Assembly (NCBI GenBank): GCA_050084515.1
Contig: CM114273.1
Span: forward strand, 3,596,001-3,660,000
DNA length: 64,000 nucleotides
Direction of reading: 5' to 3'
Source: Blasia pusilla
Taxonomy: Eukaryota > Marchantiophyta > Marchantiopsida > Blasiales
The notes beneath the pieces are model-generated. The model searched no databases and was not told the DNA's origin. It worked only from the letters and a program-made list of their open reading frames with translations. The translations under genes and the position numbers were made by a program. Shown here in pieces: positions 34,216 to 44,845 of the stretch; the first letter of the stretch is position 1; every line of letters starts with the position of its first letter.

Positions 34216-36076
34216 CGTTTTTATCGAATCGCATCTTCTGCTTTTGAGCTCATGAGCTTTTGAGTTTCCAAACCAAACCAAATCTAGGTTTCGAGTTCCC
34301 GCTCCGTGCACTGCGCTGGATGCAGACTTGGACTTTTCCCCGTCGCTTTCGTCTTGTCGGCAAGACCCGACAAGACGACCTTGCTCCAGATGGATCGGGG
34401 GCCGAAATCCTGAGGCGGAGGGAATCGGAGGAGGGAATGCTAAAGCAGATGACGGCCGTGCCTCTTTCCGCACTGATTCTTTCCGCCTTTAGAGAGCAGA
34501 ATCGCGACGCAGCACGTGGTGCGATGGAAGTCGATGTTGCCACACCAACAGACAGACACACGGGCCTGCTGTCGGGCTTCGAAGGATCCGAGCGCTCCGT
34601 GCAGAACAACAACTGATTCGCAGATCTGCGAATTGTATGTCGCGCGTCGGGATCGACACACGAGCGATGACAAAGTCGAGTTAGCTAGGGGCATTCTGAA
34701 ATCGTTCCACACCACAATCGAAGCCCACCGGTTCATCTCGTGCGGTTTTGAGTGAGGGAGTGAGTAATCATGCGACATCTCAGGAGCATCTTTCGAATTT
34801 CGCAATGACGAAACACGACTCAACGGCTTGAGTATCTTACGAGTAGGATCGCATATGACAGGACGGGACGCACTTTTAAGAAGGGGAATCGTAACGAAAC
34901 AAGAGAGATTCGAAGAGCACCAGAGAAGAGAGACCGAGAAATTCGAAGAGAATTTCAGAAATGAAAAACATCTGCACTCGAACTGTCCACCGACAAAAGC
35001 AGACTCTGACAGCGCCGATGAAAACGAAGTAAGGCCACTCTCTCAGAGTCGATCAGCACGACCTCCACACCTCCGGCCACAGGAGGACTATCTACTCGAG
35101 CTCTCCCGCTGCCAGAATAACGTGAAGCACATTGTGACAACACCTCTCGCAGCAGCGCACGCCTCAAAAGAACTGTCAAGCGCACACACGGACATGCCAT
35201 CTATCCACGAATCGATTGATCTGTAGCGTACTTCTGAGTATCCCTCATGTTTTCTCCTAGTGCTCTCCTGGTGATCCGCCAGAGTGGATCAAGAGCCTGT
35301 AACGAACGCACAGTGAGAGCTTCGTCCGAATTCGATCGCAGGTGGAAGCGCTCCACTCTGAAGCCACAGATTTCTCAGGCGGGAATCCCGAATCCGATTT
35401 CGAATACAGACGATGAGGCGAATCGACTCATCATCTCCGCTTTCATGGCCGTCTGTCTACTGTCAGTCCGTAAGTGGGAACTCTCGCCAGACTCCTCCTG
35501 CTGCTGCGAAGCAGTGACGAATCCTCCCGAATCTCTGCTCCGCTCGCAGAGATTCTCTCGCCCCTCTCTCTCGAGATCCCGAGCGCGGTGAAGCTCGAAT
35601 TCGAATGCGGATCTTGAACACTTTAGGCGGCCCCGAATCCTCCCCGCCCAACGCATGTCAGTGGGGGCTGCTCCTCTCCTGTCAATATCACTCTCCTCTG
35701 GTTGCAAGTGTGGAGACGTTTTCGTGTGGGCGGCCCCGCCTTCTGCACGGACGCCCTACTTGTTCTGCGTTCGGCTTCTTATCATGGCGTGGTATCGGAG
35801 CAGTTCTCGGAGTCCGTCTTTCTGCACTGCGGGGATGGTGAGGGTTTGGGAGTCGGCCTCTCTGTCTGTCAAGATCGGACGCGTTTAGGTTCGAAGAGCC
35901 TCGATCTTTGCCTGTCTGTCTGTCTGTTTGTTTGTTTGTTTGTTTGGCTGTCGAGTTCGGATGCGTTTAGGTTCGAAGAGCCTGAATCTTCGTTGTCTGC
36001 GTGTTGTGTCTGTAGAGATCGGATGCGTTTTGTTTGGAAGAGCCTGGATCTTTGTTCGGCAGAGGATAGCGGGAAA
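34216..36076. other. Region between the non-LTR element and the large orphan gene
   Basis: GC-rich, with plus-strand frames at 34260-34616 (118 codons) and 34828-35226 (132 codons). The latter is rich in charged residues (KQERFEEHQRRETEKFEENF) but matches no domain I know. The last 370 bp are the open, repeated leader of the next gene. Confidence 0.4.
35876..36062. repeat. Three imperfect leader repeats (units 64-82 bp)
   Basis: GGACGCGTTTAGGTTCGAAG at 35878, GGATGCGTTTAGGTTCGAAG near 35959 and GGATGCGTTTTGTTTGGAAG at 36021, each followed by AGCCT and a TCTTTG/TCTTCG block. A CTGT/TTTG tetranucleotide run (35911-35947) sits in the first unit. Confidence 0.85.
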
Positions 36077-39000
36077 ATGTCGAAGGGCGTGGCGCATGGA
36101 TCTCGGAAGAAGGTTGAGATGCGTATGATATGCGAAGAGCTGGGAGGGAAGGTGGCATTCATGAGCGGGTTGTGTGGAGGTGTGGGAGGGTTCGATCGCT
36201 CGTCTGCAGAGAAGTGCGGCGTGTTTCATTTCTTGCACCTCGATTGGGAGACTGTGGATGCGGACGCTGTGAACTACTTCCTCCTGACTTTCGATGCGAA
36301 ATCCCTCAAGGGCAAATTCGGCTATGCAACGTGCAGTGGGGAAGAGCTCGAGCTGTTTTGTCCGTTGAATGTTTCGAACATCGCGAGGGCGTTCTTCTTA
36401 GACACAGGGGGATTCCTTTCCAGGGACAAGCAGAGAATTGGCACCGGTGAGCTAGCGATTTTCGAACCCTTCTTCAAGGGCGATTTCCAGAAGAGAAACC
36501 GTAGGTTCTTCTGGCAGCATGCGGATCCTCCCGAATTCAAGAGGATTCTGGAATTGCTCAACCGCATTCTTCACCACAAGAGAAACTTCGAGGGGGTTCC
36601 GTCTTCTTTGCTATCCATGTTGTGTCGAGCTTGGAACGGAGAGAAAGTCGATTGGGCCGAATACGTTCACAGGAAGATATGCAGAGATGTTCAGAAACTC
36701 GCGCAGAGAAAGCAAAAGGGTGCAACAACCTCCATGGGAGTGTTTCTTACCATATACCTCGCGTGGTGCAAGAAAATGGCGGACAAAATGGCCCTCACAG
36801 GAGCTCCATCCGAAGTGCAGCCTCCTCCGCATTGTCGTCCTTCGAATGCCCCGAAGATGGATCTCTCAGTCGCAGAGAATCACGAGGAAACCTTCCATCG
36901 ATCTGAGCGATCGGGCTCTCCGAGCTCCGATGGCGATGCGGAAGTGGATAACGGTGAGCGAATTCTGCGCCGCAGTGACGACGAATCTCCACACACCGAC
37001 GCTGCTTCGATGCAGATTCCTCCTGCCATCGAAGTGCGCGGCGATGCTCTGGCTCTCAAAGCCCGAGGACATGCACGATCCACCATGGGCGCCGAAGCTC
37101 CCAGCGAATCGCTTCCGAATGCACGCTCTGTCAACGATAGCGAAGTACTGCGGCAGAACAGACCAGATCTCGATTTCGGCGAAGAAGCCCGAACGCCAAA
37201 TCGGCTGCAGGATCTTCGAAACGTCGGCGAAGAAGGAGAGGATCCCACACGAAAAGAAAACGACTCAGGCGAATCTGCTGCTCCAAGAGACGAAACAGAA
37301 TGCCGATCCACCATAGCCACAGCTGATCCGGCAGCGGAGACGCCCCTGCCCCGTGCACCAACGGGGAGAACGCAATCGGGTCCTCTGCAGACCTGCCCAA
37401 CTCCCCAAGAGAAGACAGAAAGCGTCGATGCAATCCACAGAGGAAGGCGAGGTTCCAAGCCTCGAATTGGGAGTCGGGCATGGAGGCTCATTCGGAAGGA
37501 GAAGCTAGCCAAAGATCAAGAGAAGTCTCAGGCGCACGGTCCGGGGAAGCCGAAGCCGTCCTCCGATCTGGAGATCTGTGCTCCTCCTGAAGCAAAGCGG
37601 CAGAAGGTGCAAGGATCTCCTGGATCGGAGCCCAAAAGTCGCCTCGAATCCGAAGCTTGCTCTCTTCAGGAGATGAGGAATTCCCGACAGCCGTCCTCGG
37701 ATGCAGCAGCTGCATCTGAGCTTTCGAATGGGGATGGAAACAGGGGGAAGGAAAGCCACGAAGGTCAGATGATGGAGAATCACGAAGCTCTCGACCTTCG
37801 TCATGATGGGTGTTCGAAGATTGAGAGTAAGTTCGGTCGCCTGTACAGACTGGTGAAGTACATATCCTACCGCCTGGGAATCCGAGGCCGCTTCAACTGC
37901 TTCGATTCCAACGTGTGGAATCAGGCTCTCGCCGAATTCCGACGCTCATTCACCTCCGACTTCGATGAAAAGGAGGGGATTCGGCAGCGATGGCATCTCC
38001 CGAATGATCCAGAATTCCGAAACCTCCCAGAGATTCCTCCTCCTTGTTCTGCTTGCGGTGCCTCCTCCGCAACGGGCGAAAACGCTCTGGAGAATCGTGG
38101 CCAAGTGCACGATACTTCTCCTCCTGCGGAAGAAGCAACCGCCGTCGAATGCGAGGAAACAGAAGGCGAGATCCTCACTGCGTGCGCTCGGTTGTTCGGG
38201 TTGTTCGGGCGTCCCGATCACCGAGAGCGGACCGAATGGAGTCGCCGAATCGCGTCGAACGAGCGAGGGCGATTTCTTCTGGACGTCCACCGTTCGTCCA
38301 TCGCCGAGCGCCTGGAAATGCGATCCCTACACGACGTGCTGCATCCGAATGAGGAGCAGAATCTGCACTCGAGCGCCGGGAGCTTCGCGGCGGACGTCGA
38401 GCAGGTGAGACGACTTGTTCTAGAGCACGAGGCGAGCCGAAGCCGACTGGCGTGCGTCGACAGAGTGCTCGAAGGGGTCGATAAGCGCGATCAGACCAGG
38501 AGGATTCTCGCTTCGCAAGTGAGGGAATGCAGAGGCAGAATGGCTGCACTGAATGAACAAGTCCGCGTTCTGGCAGAGAACGTGGAGAAGGAGGATGAGT
38601 TTGAAAGCGCAGCTTTCATGGAAGCTGAGAAAATGCGGAGCATTCTGAAGACCTTGCAGAGTAGTTATGGCATTCCTGATTCGGCCTTTCTCGATGTGTC
38701 GAAATGGCTCGAACGCCATGCCGATTCGCAGAAACCCGATGCTCGGCAGCGCGATCGCTGCGAGGATTCTGTGCGCATGTACAGCAACGCCAACGGATCT
38801 CCCTTCAACCGCGACTTCCCTTCCGGCGATGGATCTTTCAACGATCCCGAAGCTCGAAACGCAGCGCCCAAGTTGAGAGAACGAGCAGAAGAAGGCACTT
38901 TCGATCGCACCCATGACGCTTCTCTGTTGCAGATCCGAGGCTCGAATCGCGCAGAACAGAGCGGGCAGAAGATGGAGGTGCGGGGAAGTTGCCGTTCGAT

Positions 39001-39175
39001 TTCCAGTGCGACCGACGAAATCCATGGCGTCCGAATGCAATCGGACAGAAGCGACGAAGAGGTCCCGGGGATTTCCGAAGACGGTGTCGGAATCGGCTAC
39101 GCCGTGGACGACGTTCTGCAGATGGACGCCTCTCTGGACTGCTCGGGAGTGCCGATGGGCGGCATTCTTTGGTAG
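36077..39175 (+). CDS. Large protein of unknown function, 1032 residues
   Basis: Single long open frame starting at the ATG at 36077 (AAAATGTCG context); no stop or lesion. Residues 1-240 look globular (for example HLDWETVDADAVNYFLLTF and WNGEKVDWAEYVHRKI, then KGATTSMGVFLTIYL). Their order recalls the gag-like or plant-mobile type domains of plant elements ('lLn...inWa..i...ttlp.G.liT.i'), but this is a weak impression. Residues 250-560 are low-complexity and polar. A second compact block lies at about 583-645 (FGRLYRLVKYISYRLGIRGR), then two C-x-x-C cysteines (CSACG). A heptad-like coiled coil runs from about 741 to 864 (LASQVRECRGRMAALNEQVR). The C-terminus is polar. The frame is open upstream to 35702, with a second in-frame ATG at 36023, so a longer N-terminus is possible. 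I do not recognise the gene. Confidence 0.75.
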   Translation: MSKGVAHGSRKKVEMRMICEELGGKVAFMSGLCGGVGGFDRSSAEKCGVFHFLHLDWETVDADAVNYFLLTFDAKSLKGKFGYATCSGEELELFCPLNVSNIARAFFLDTGGFLSRDKQRIGTGELAIFEPFFKGDFQKRNRRFFWQHADPPEFKRILELLNRILHHKRNFEGVPSSLLSMLCRAWNGEKVDWAEYVHRKICRDVQKLAQRKQKGATTSMGVFLTIYLAWCKKMADKMALTGAPSEVQPPPHCRPSNAPKMDLSVAENHEETFHRSERSGSPSSDGDAEVDNGERILRRSDDESPHTDAASMQIPPAIEVRGDALALKARGHARSTMGAEAPSESLPNARSVNDSEVLRQNRPDLDFGEEARTPNRLQDLRNVGEEGEDPTRKENDSGESAAPRDETECRSTIATADPAAETPLPRAPTGRTQSGPLQTCPTPQEKTESVDAIHRGRRGSKPRIGSRAWRLIRKEKLAKDQEKSQAHGPGKPKPSSDLEICAPPEAKRQKVQGSPGSEPKSRLESEACSLQEMRNSRQPSSDAAAASELSNGDGNRGKESHEGQMMENHEALDLRHDGCSKIESKFGRLYRLVKYISYRLGIRGRFNCFDSNVWNQALAEFRRSFTSDFDEKEGIRQRWHLPNDPEFRNLPEIPPPCSACGASSATGENALENRGQVHDTSPPAEEATAVECEETEGEILTACARLFGLFGRPDHRERTEWSRRIASNERGRFLLDVHRSSIAERLEMRSLHDVLHPNEEQNLHSSAGSFAADVEQVRRLVLEHEASRSRLACVDRVLEGVDKRDQTRRILASQVRECRGRMAALNEQVRVLAENVEKEDEFESAAFMEAEKMRSILKTLQSSYGIPDSAFLDVSKWLERHADSQKPDARQRDRCEDSVRMYSNANGSPFNRDFPSGDGSFNDPEARNAAPKLRERAEEGTFDRTHDASLLQIRGSNRAEQSGQKMEVRGSCRSISSATDEIHGVRMQSDRSDEEVPGISEDGVGIGYAVDDVLQMDASLDCSGVPMGGILW

Positions 39176-39177
39176 AA

Positions 39178-39560
39178 GTAGCAAGAAATGCGAGCTCCAG
39201 AAGGGGGTTCGCCATAGAATACACAGATCGATGAGGATGAACTTGCAAATCGCTCTGCTGCTGCGAATTCTCCATCGAAACATCACGGGGGGAGCTTCCT
39301 CCCGACAAGGCAGTGGTTGGGGGGGGGAGCAGTAGAGAAGGTCCTGGAAATGGTGATAGAACTAGCTAGAAATGTGAGCTGCATAATTAGGTTCGCCATA
39401 GAATGCACAGATCGATGAGTACGAAGACGAAGTTGCAAACCCCTCTGCTAGAGCTTCGAATGCTCCATCGAAGCATCACAATGGGAGCTTCCTCCCGACG
39501 AGGCAGTGGTTGGGGGGAGCAGTAGAGAAAGTGCAGAAACTGGTGATAGAACCCCGCAAT
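39178..39560. repeat. Tandem duplication after the large gene, period about 184 bp
   Basis: Copies share GTTCGCCATAGAAT, CACAGATCGATGAG, GGGAGCTTCCTCCCGAC and AGGCAGTGGTTGGGG. It starts only a few bases after the stop codon of the large gene, so it is its probable 3' UTR. Confidence 0.9.
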
Positions 39561-39945
39561 TCGTGGTGTCACCAAGAAATGTGGGTCCAGAAGTGCTTTC
39601 GAAGAAGATGACTGAGCGCTTGCAGGACCCTCAGCTTTCAGGAATGGTTGTTGCAGAACTATATCGTGCAAGTACATAGAAGCGTCCGGTTTCTTGGGTT
39701 TGTAGTGCGCCAATCTTCATGGAAGTGGGACTATCTTCCGAGGCTTTCTGAAATGTGAATCTGCCATGGCAGATTCGCAGTGTCGCTGCTTGAAACGCAT
39801 CGAATCGTTCATCGACACACACCGCCTGAAATAACACCTGACTCGAATTCTATGAGCCCTTTCAAGTCCCCGATTCCACAAGAACATAACACCCTCTCAA
39901 GTGTAAGATCATTTCGATGGCGCTTTTGGTTCTCTTGGGCAGAAA
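39561..39945. other. Downstream flank, no gene seen
   Basis: Moderate GC content and open frames up to about 70 codons without recognisable domains. A palindromic TCTGCCATGGCAGA lies near 39762. Confidence 0.4.
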
Positions 39946-40360
39946 ACCAATACTCTCCATAGACTCTACAGAGACCACGATTCGTTATTCTCTCTCCATG
40001 GAATCTGCATAGATCGCTATTCATCCATTTCTGTCTCTACATATATCACTATTCATCCGTTTCTCTCTCCCCATAGAATCTACATATGTTGCTACTCTTC
40101 ATTTTTCTCATTTCTCTCTCTCCATAGAATCTATATTTGGCTATTCATCCACTTCTTTCTCCGCAAATAGTTGTTTATTCATTTCTCTCCATTGAATTCC
40201 GATTTATTTATTGTTATTCATTCATTCCTCTTTGTTCATAGAATAGAATCTTCATAGGTTGCTATTGATTCATTCCTCTTTCTTCATCCACTTCTTTCTC
40301 TCCATAGAATGTCCACAAATCATTGTTCGTTCATTTCTCTCTATATATATCTATAATATA
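39946..40360. repeat. Array of short imperfect repeats (about 45-55 bp)
   Basis: Around eight units built on TCTCTCCATAGAATCTACAT and CTATTCATCCATTTCT. Units vary in length and sequence. It is followed by a TA-rich run at about 40352-40372. Confidence 0.8.
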
Positions 40361-40476
40361 TATCACTAGTCTTAATTAGTAGAATTGTCACATTCGGCAC
40401 TAGAGTTGGAAATTCAATGGAGAAGAAAGAAAATTGGGGAATCAATACAAAAATCTAACTTCATCGTATGCGCGTA

Positions 40477-40643
40477 CCAGTGGGTAGCCCGTGTCATGCT
40501 CGGGAGTGAAGAGATTAATCATGTCGTGCACAAAATTTTTTTATGCCCATAGAAGGGGAAATATTTTGTTGTTGCCCGATTGCCACATGTCAAACAAAGA
40601 GATGTTTACAAATCAAGAAGATATTCTCCAATAATAATACAAA
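40477..40643 (-). mobile_element. Helitron copy with mutated ends
   Basis: Homologous to 20562-20899 in several blocks: TAATCATGT, GGAAATATTTT, TTGCCCG, CACATGTCAAA and GAGATGTTTACAAATCAAGAAG. The 3' end reads CCAG instead of CTAG. The 5' end reads ATAATAATACAAA instead of ATAATAATATAGA. An old, immobile copy. Confidence 0.65.
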
Positions 40644-43110
40644 TGATTTTTTGTGGTGTCCAAGAGGGGTAGTTAAAAGATGATTTTTTTTCGAGTGGAG
40701 AAGATGGGCATATTTAACAAGGAAAATTTCATATATCTTTTATATCTCTGGCCCATAGTTCCATACATCTCAATTGCTAATGGGTTGGAGTGATTTCCTT
40801 CGTGAAGACGATTATTAGTTGAGTCTTCTTCATTACAACCATTGATGCGAATTAGGAATCTCCTTTTCGCAACAAATGTGCGCTAACTGATTGGAGATGG
40901 GAGGACATTTGAGGTTGAGTTTGTGAGGACACAATGAATTTAGAATTGGAGTGAGGGGTTTTGGCTTCATTCCCTTCTTATTAGTAGAAATAAAAAGGAG
41001 TGAGAAATCTTCATTTTCCACTAAAGCAGTTTTTGTAAATTTTGGTTGGGCATAATAAATTCAGTCGAGATGAAACAATGTATTTTTAATAAATTAAATC
41101 CTCAAAATCTCAAAGGGAAATTATGCTCCAAAATTATTAACATGAGAAATATCTTTGAATAGAAATAATATTCCCAATCAACATGGGATTATCAACATTG
41201 ATTTTCTTTTGAAGTTCCCCTTATTTTTAAATTTGGGAAAGAGAAGAAGGATGGGGAAATGGTCGCAGATAATTATTTGGTATTCCTCCCAAGTGGAAAT
41301 GAGACTTATTTTTAGAGGGTGGGATGTTTATAACTAGGGAATAGTTATTAATCTTCTCTATTTTAATGAAATATTTATCAAGCTTTTATCTTGGTGGATG
41401 TTTAGGGTGTACATGAGTGTTGGTGTATTTATATGATGTATCTTTGGTCTAAAGGTGTACCTTGAGTGAGGCTAGAACGAGTTGCTCTAAACACAAATCC
41501 AAAGATTTCCATATATATGCTAGTCTAAGTGTGTGCAACAGATAATGGGGATATGTGTGTCGTGACCCTCATAACCAAACGAACACCAAACAGACGCCAA
41601 GCGAAACATCAGAACTTTAGTGTGCTCATGCTACGATGATTGCGCTTTGGAGAGGTCTCTTGGAAAAGACCAAGCGAAAAAATGCGCAATAGAGTGCGTT
41701 TCATACGTTTAAGGTCGCGAATAAGAAACCTTGACCAAAGGTGAATCAAGACTTGAAATGAGTTGAGCCTAGGAAGGTTTGTTGCCAAAGAGGTGAGAAC
41801 CACGACTAGTGTTTGGGGATTTTTACTTTGTTTTGAACCATAACTTTAAGTCCTGAGATGCGTTTGGGATAGGTAAGGTGGTGTTGGAAAGCTTATGCCA
41901 AGAGGATTACAATGCACCAAAGATTTCAAGAAACGCTCAAGTAAAGCTTGAGATATTGGCCGAAAATGACTGCAAGAGGAGTCGGATTGAGGGCCAAATT
42001 GAGGGGCTCGACTGTCTTTCCCTAAGGTTAGGGGAAGGGCGGGGATCCTCAGAGGTACTAGTAAGGGGGAGTGTCTCCAAGGATTCTTAGAACCCAAACC
42101 CTACTTTGAGCGCCAAACGACGTCTCAAGGGCACAAGATAGACCGGAAGTTTGCGTTGGAGCGCGAAACCCAAACCTAATCCAAGGGAGTGGATTTCGTA
42201 AGCCACACTTGGATTCCAAACGGTGAATCATTTTCGTGAGTCACGATGAGGGACTCATTGGATGTCCATTGGAAAGTTGGAACCGCCACCCATGCAAACG
42301 CCGTTTGAGGTTCTTAAACCGACTAGAAAGTCTATCCCAAGTCTTGAAAGACTTGCATGTGTTGTAAACCGCAAAACTAGGAAGGTTGAGCGTGATGAGG
42401 AGCCAAGTCGAGAGCTCAAAAAGTTAGAATGCTGATTGACCCAGACGCGACTAATGCGAGTGCGTGTTTGGGTCATGGTTGCACAAAAACGGAAAAGTTC
42501 TTCTTTAGGATGGACATGGATGGACAAGTTTGGACATGTCCACGGACACGGGTTCCAAGAGGTGGGACCCATAATTTTAGTCAATGATGGAAGGCAAGGC
42601 AAGGATGAGAGGAGCAATGAGGGAGGAGGGAGTGGAGGTGGAGGGAGGAAGAAATAGGGGAGTATGAAATACAATGGCAAGTAAGGAGAATGAGAAAGAA
42701 GGGACAAGTCCTTCCGTAGGACGGACATAAGTCCACGGACACGGACTTTGTCCACATACAACCTTGGTTTGGGTGTAGATTAGGATTAACAGCGTGTTAT
42801 ACTTTCGTTACTTCCTAATCTCGACCTTTAGATTTCTTTGTTGGTTTAGTGGGAAGTCTTCCTATCTTCTTCCTCCAAGCTATATGTTTAGTGGAGTTGA
42901 GTTATCGGGAGCGGGAACCAAATGCAGTCTAGTGATAGTGCCAAGAGGCAAAGAGTGAATTCGAGGAATGATTTTAACATGGCTATAAGAGAGGTATAGT
43001 TAGACTAATTTTTCTAGCTTACATGAGAGAAGAGACTATCGTACATTTCAAGGGATATGGATGGTTTCCATGACTATATCTTGGAATTGTAGAGATTATC
43101 GACGGGAGTT
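40644..43110. other. AT-rich to mixed intergenic DNA
   Basis: No recognised gene. A block rich in GGACATG/CCACGGACACGG around 42490-42560 and 42711-42764 belongs to a dispersed repeat listed in the findings. A minus-strand frame at 42255-42761 (168 codons) is low-complexity and unconvincing. Confidence 0.4.
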
Positions 43111-43111
43111 T

Positions 43112-44160
43112 CAAAGGCATAGAATTGGGAAATGATGCCAAAGAGGTCGAGAGGTTAAGTGAATTTTGTGCCCAACAAGGTGTTCACTTGGAGAGAGTGT
43201 ATGTTGATCTCAAGCCATACAAGAAGGAGAAGCCCATGGTTGTAGACACTACTCTTAGCTAGTAGAAAGGTTTTGTTTAGAGTTATAAAAATGCTCAACG
43301 TTTTTTTAAGGGGTGTAATACTCTCATGCGGAAGACATTAGTAGTTCCATGTAGATGTATGTGGGTTTTTGAGAAGGATGTAGTAGTAGGACATAATCTT
43401 GAGGATACTTTGGGCTCAAGTTTACACGGGACCGTATACTGTTGTAAAATAAACCAAACCCTTGGCCTAAGTGAAGACATGTACTATTGCATGAGGGTAT
43501 TTAAGGAAACATTTTGATTGTATTCACTTCAATCAATGATGTGTGAAGAGATGTTTGCAACTATTTTACATTGAGGGATGGTTTCCATGGTGGGAAGGTT
43601 GATCGAGGATTCATTGTGTGTTATCTATCCGAACTGGAATGGTGGGCATGTTGAAAATTGGATGCGAGCATGCCATACCTTGAAGAATAGAGGGCAAGTT
43701 TAGGAGAGTTGCAAAAGATCAGATGTTACAAAATGGCATCAAATGTCATCCACCTTGTGGTTTCCCTACTTGTTACCATGGAGAGTGTCCACAAGTGTGG
43801 AGTTTTTCATTCTGACCTTCATGCTAGGAAAATTTACATCCATTTGGGATCCAACTCTAAGCCATACATTAGGGTTGGAGATTGGGGAAATGCTTTATGG
43901 GATGATAAGTGCTTAGTCTTGCCTCAAAGATGGTGACCCCATGAAAAAAAAAAACCATGTTGGGCATATAACATCGGAGTTGACAGCTCGACCTAAGAAG
44001 GTTCCTCTTAGCATAGCCATAGAAGTCCATGCCCTAGGAATGATTGTGAGAAAATTTAACTATGTGACATGCAACATTACTATTGGGGATGCCCACTCGA
44101 ATGTTCGATGGGCTTATTTGGAAAGCATTTAAAAGCAGGCATTAGCTTTGAACCCCTCGG
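43112..44160 (+). pseudogene. Atypical protein-kinase-like gene, broken
   Basis: A string of plus-strand fragments follows the kinase fold in order. They are: a frame with AKEVERLSEFCAQQGVHLER (43112-43261); an N-lobe with a glycine-loop-like GSSLHGTVY and a later CMRVFKE (43326-43517); a middle part with IYPNWNGGHVENWM near 43630; a catalytic loop HSDLHARKIYIHL followed by VGDWGNALW (43709-43936); and a C-lobe with SIAIEVHALGMIV (43941-44132). HSDLH matches the kinase HxDL loop (the later Asn is K here), and GDWG stands where DFG is expected. Stops and frame changes separate the pieces. The parent is a divergent kinase-like family that I associate, without certainty, with early land plants. 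Confidence 0.65.
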
Positions 44161-44845
44161 ATTACAAAAGCCTAGAGTATCTTATTGCATATAAAAGAGA
44201 AAAAATAATAATATTAGGTGTAGATGATATAGATCCAGGCTTGTTGTGTGCATATACATTGCTACACAATCCACATCGCTGGTCACATCTACATACCACA
44301 CGACACCAATCTTTCCCAACATACGGGTAGATCCACACATAAACCAATTACACTCATGCATATACACCAAGATCCCAAAATAAAATCAAGAGTAGTAAAA
44401 ATGGATCACCCGGCCTAAAACTCCACTCATGAATCTACATCGGCATATCGAACCATATCCACCCTCCACTATGAGAGAATCCAGACGCTAGCACCCTAAC
44501 TCCCACACACCCACACACGTCTATGCAAGAGAGGCGCTCCTAAGGCTCAACATGAGAAAGATGGCTTGGGAAAACCATCTTCCTCACTCTTAGCCCTACC
44601 AACGGTAACCTACGTGCACATGTTATCTGGCGACCGTTGATTCGGTCAACACGTCACCTGACGGACTAAAACCAAAATAGGAAAATCGCCATAAACGACA
44701 TCCCCGACACAACAGACCTATCGTCAACCTCATCCAATATCTTGGGACGAAGTTACATCCAAACAGCCCGCTGACTCTCTCTGCCGTCCACCTGATAGAA
44801 CTGTACCTACGTCAAAATAAGATCTAACAGGCTCCATATGGCGAG
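44161..44845. other. Repeat-derived DNA interrupting the gypsy element
   Basis: The segment 44681-44770, read on the minus strand, is about 75% identical to 63911-64000 on the plus strand (shared TGTAACTT.GTCCCA..., GATGAGGTTGA.GATAGGTC). The gypsy reading frame stops being recognisable at about 44845, so this DNA is either an inserted element or the flank of a truncation. Confidence 0.55.

Noticed and set aside
35702-36076. Extended N-terminus of the large orphan protein
   Set aside because: The upstream frame starts only at a TTG, runs through tandem leader repeats and a tetranucleotide run, and gives a cysteine/leucine-rich low-quality translation. The ATG at 36077 has better context.
39946-40360. 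CRISPR-like array of short repeats
   Set aside because: Units are imperfect and variable in length, without constant repeats and unique spacers; the context is a plant nuclear genome.
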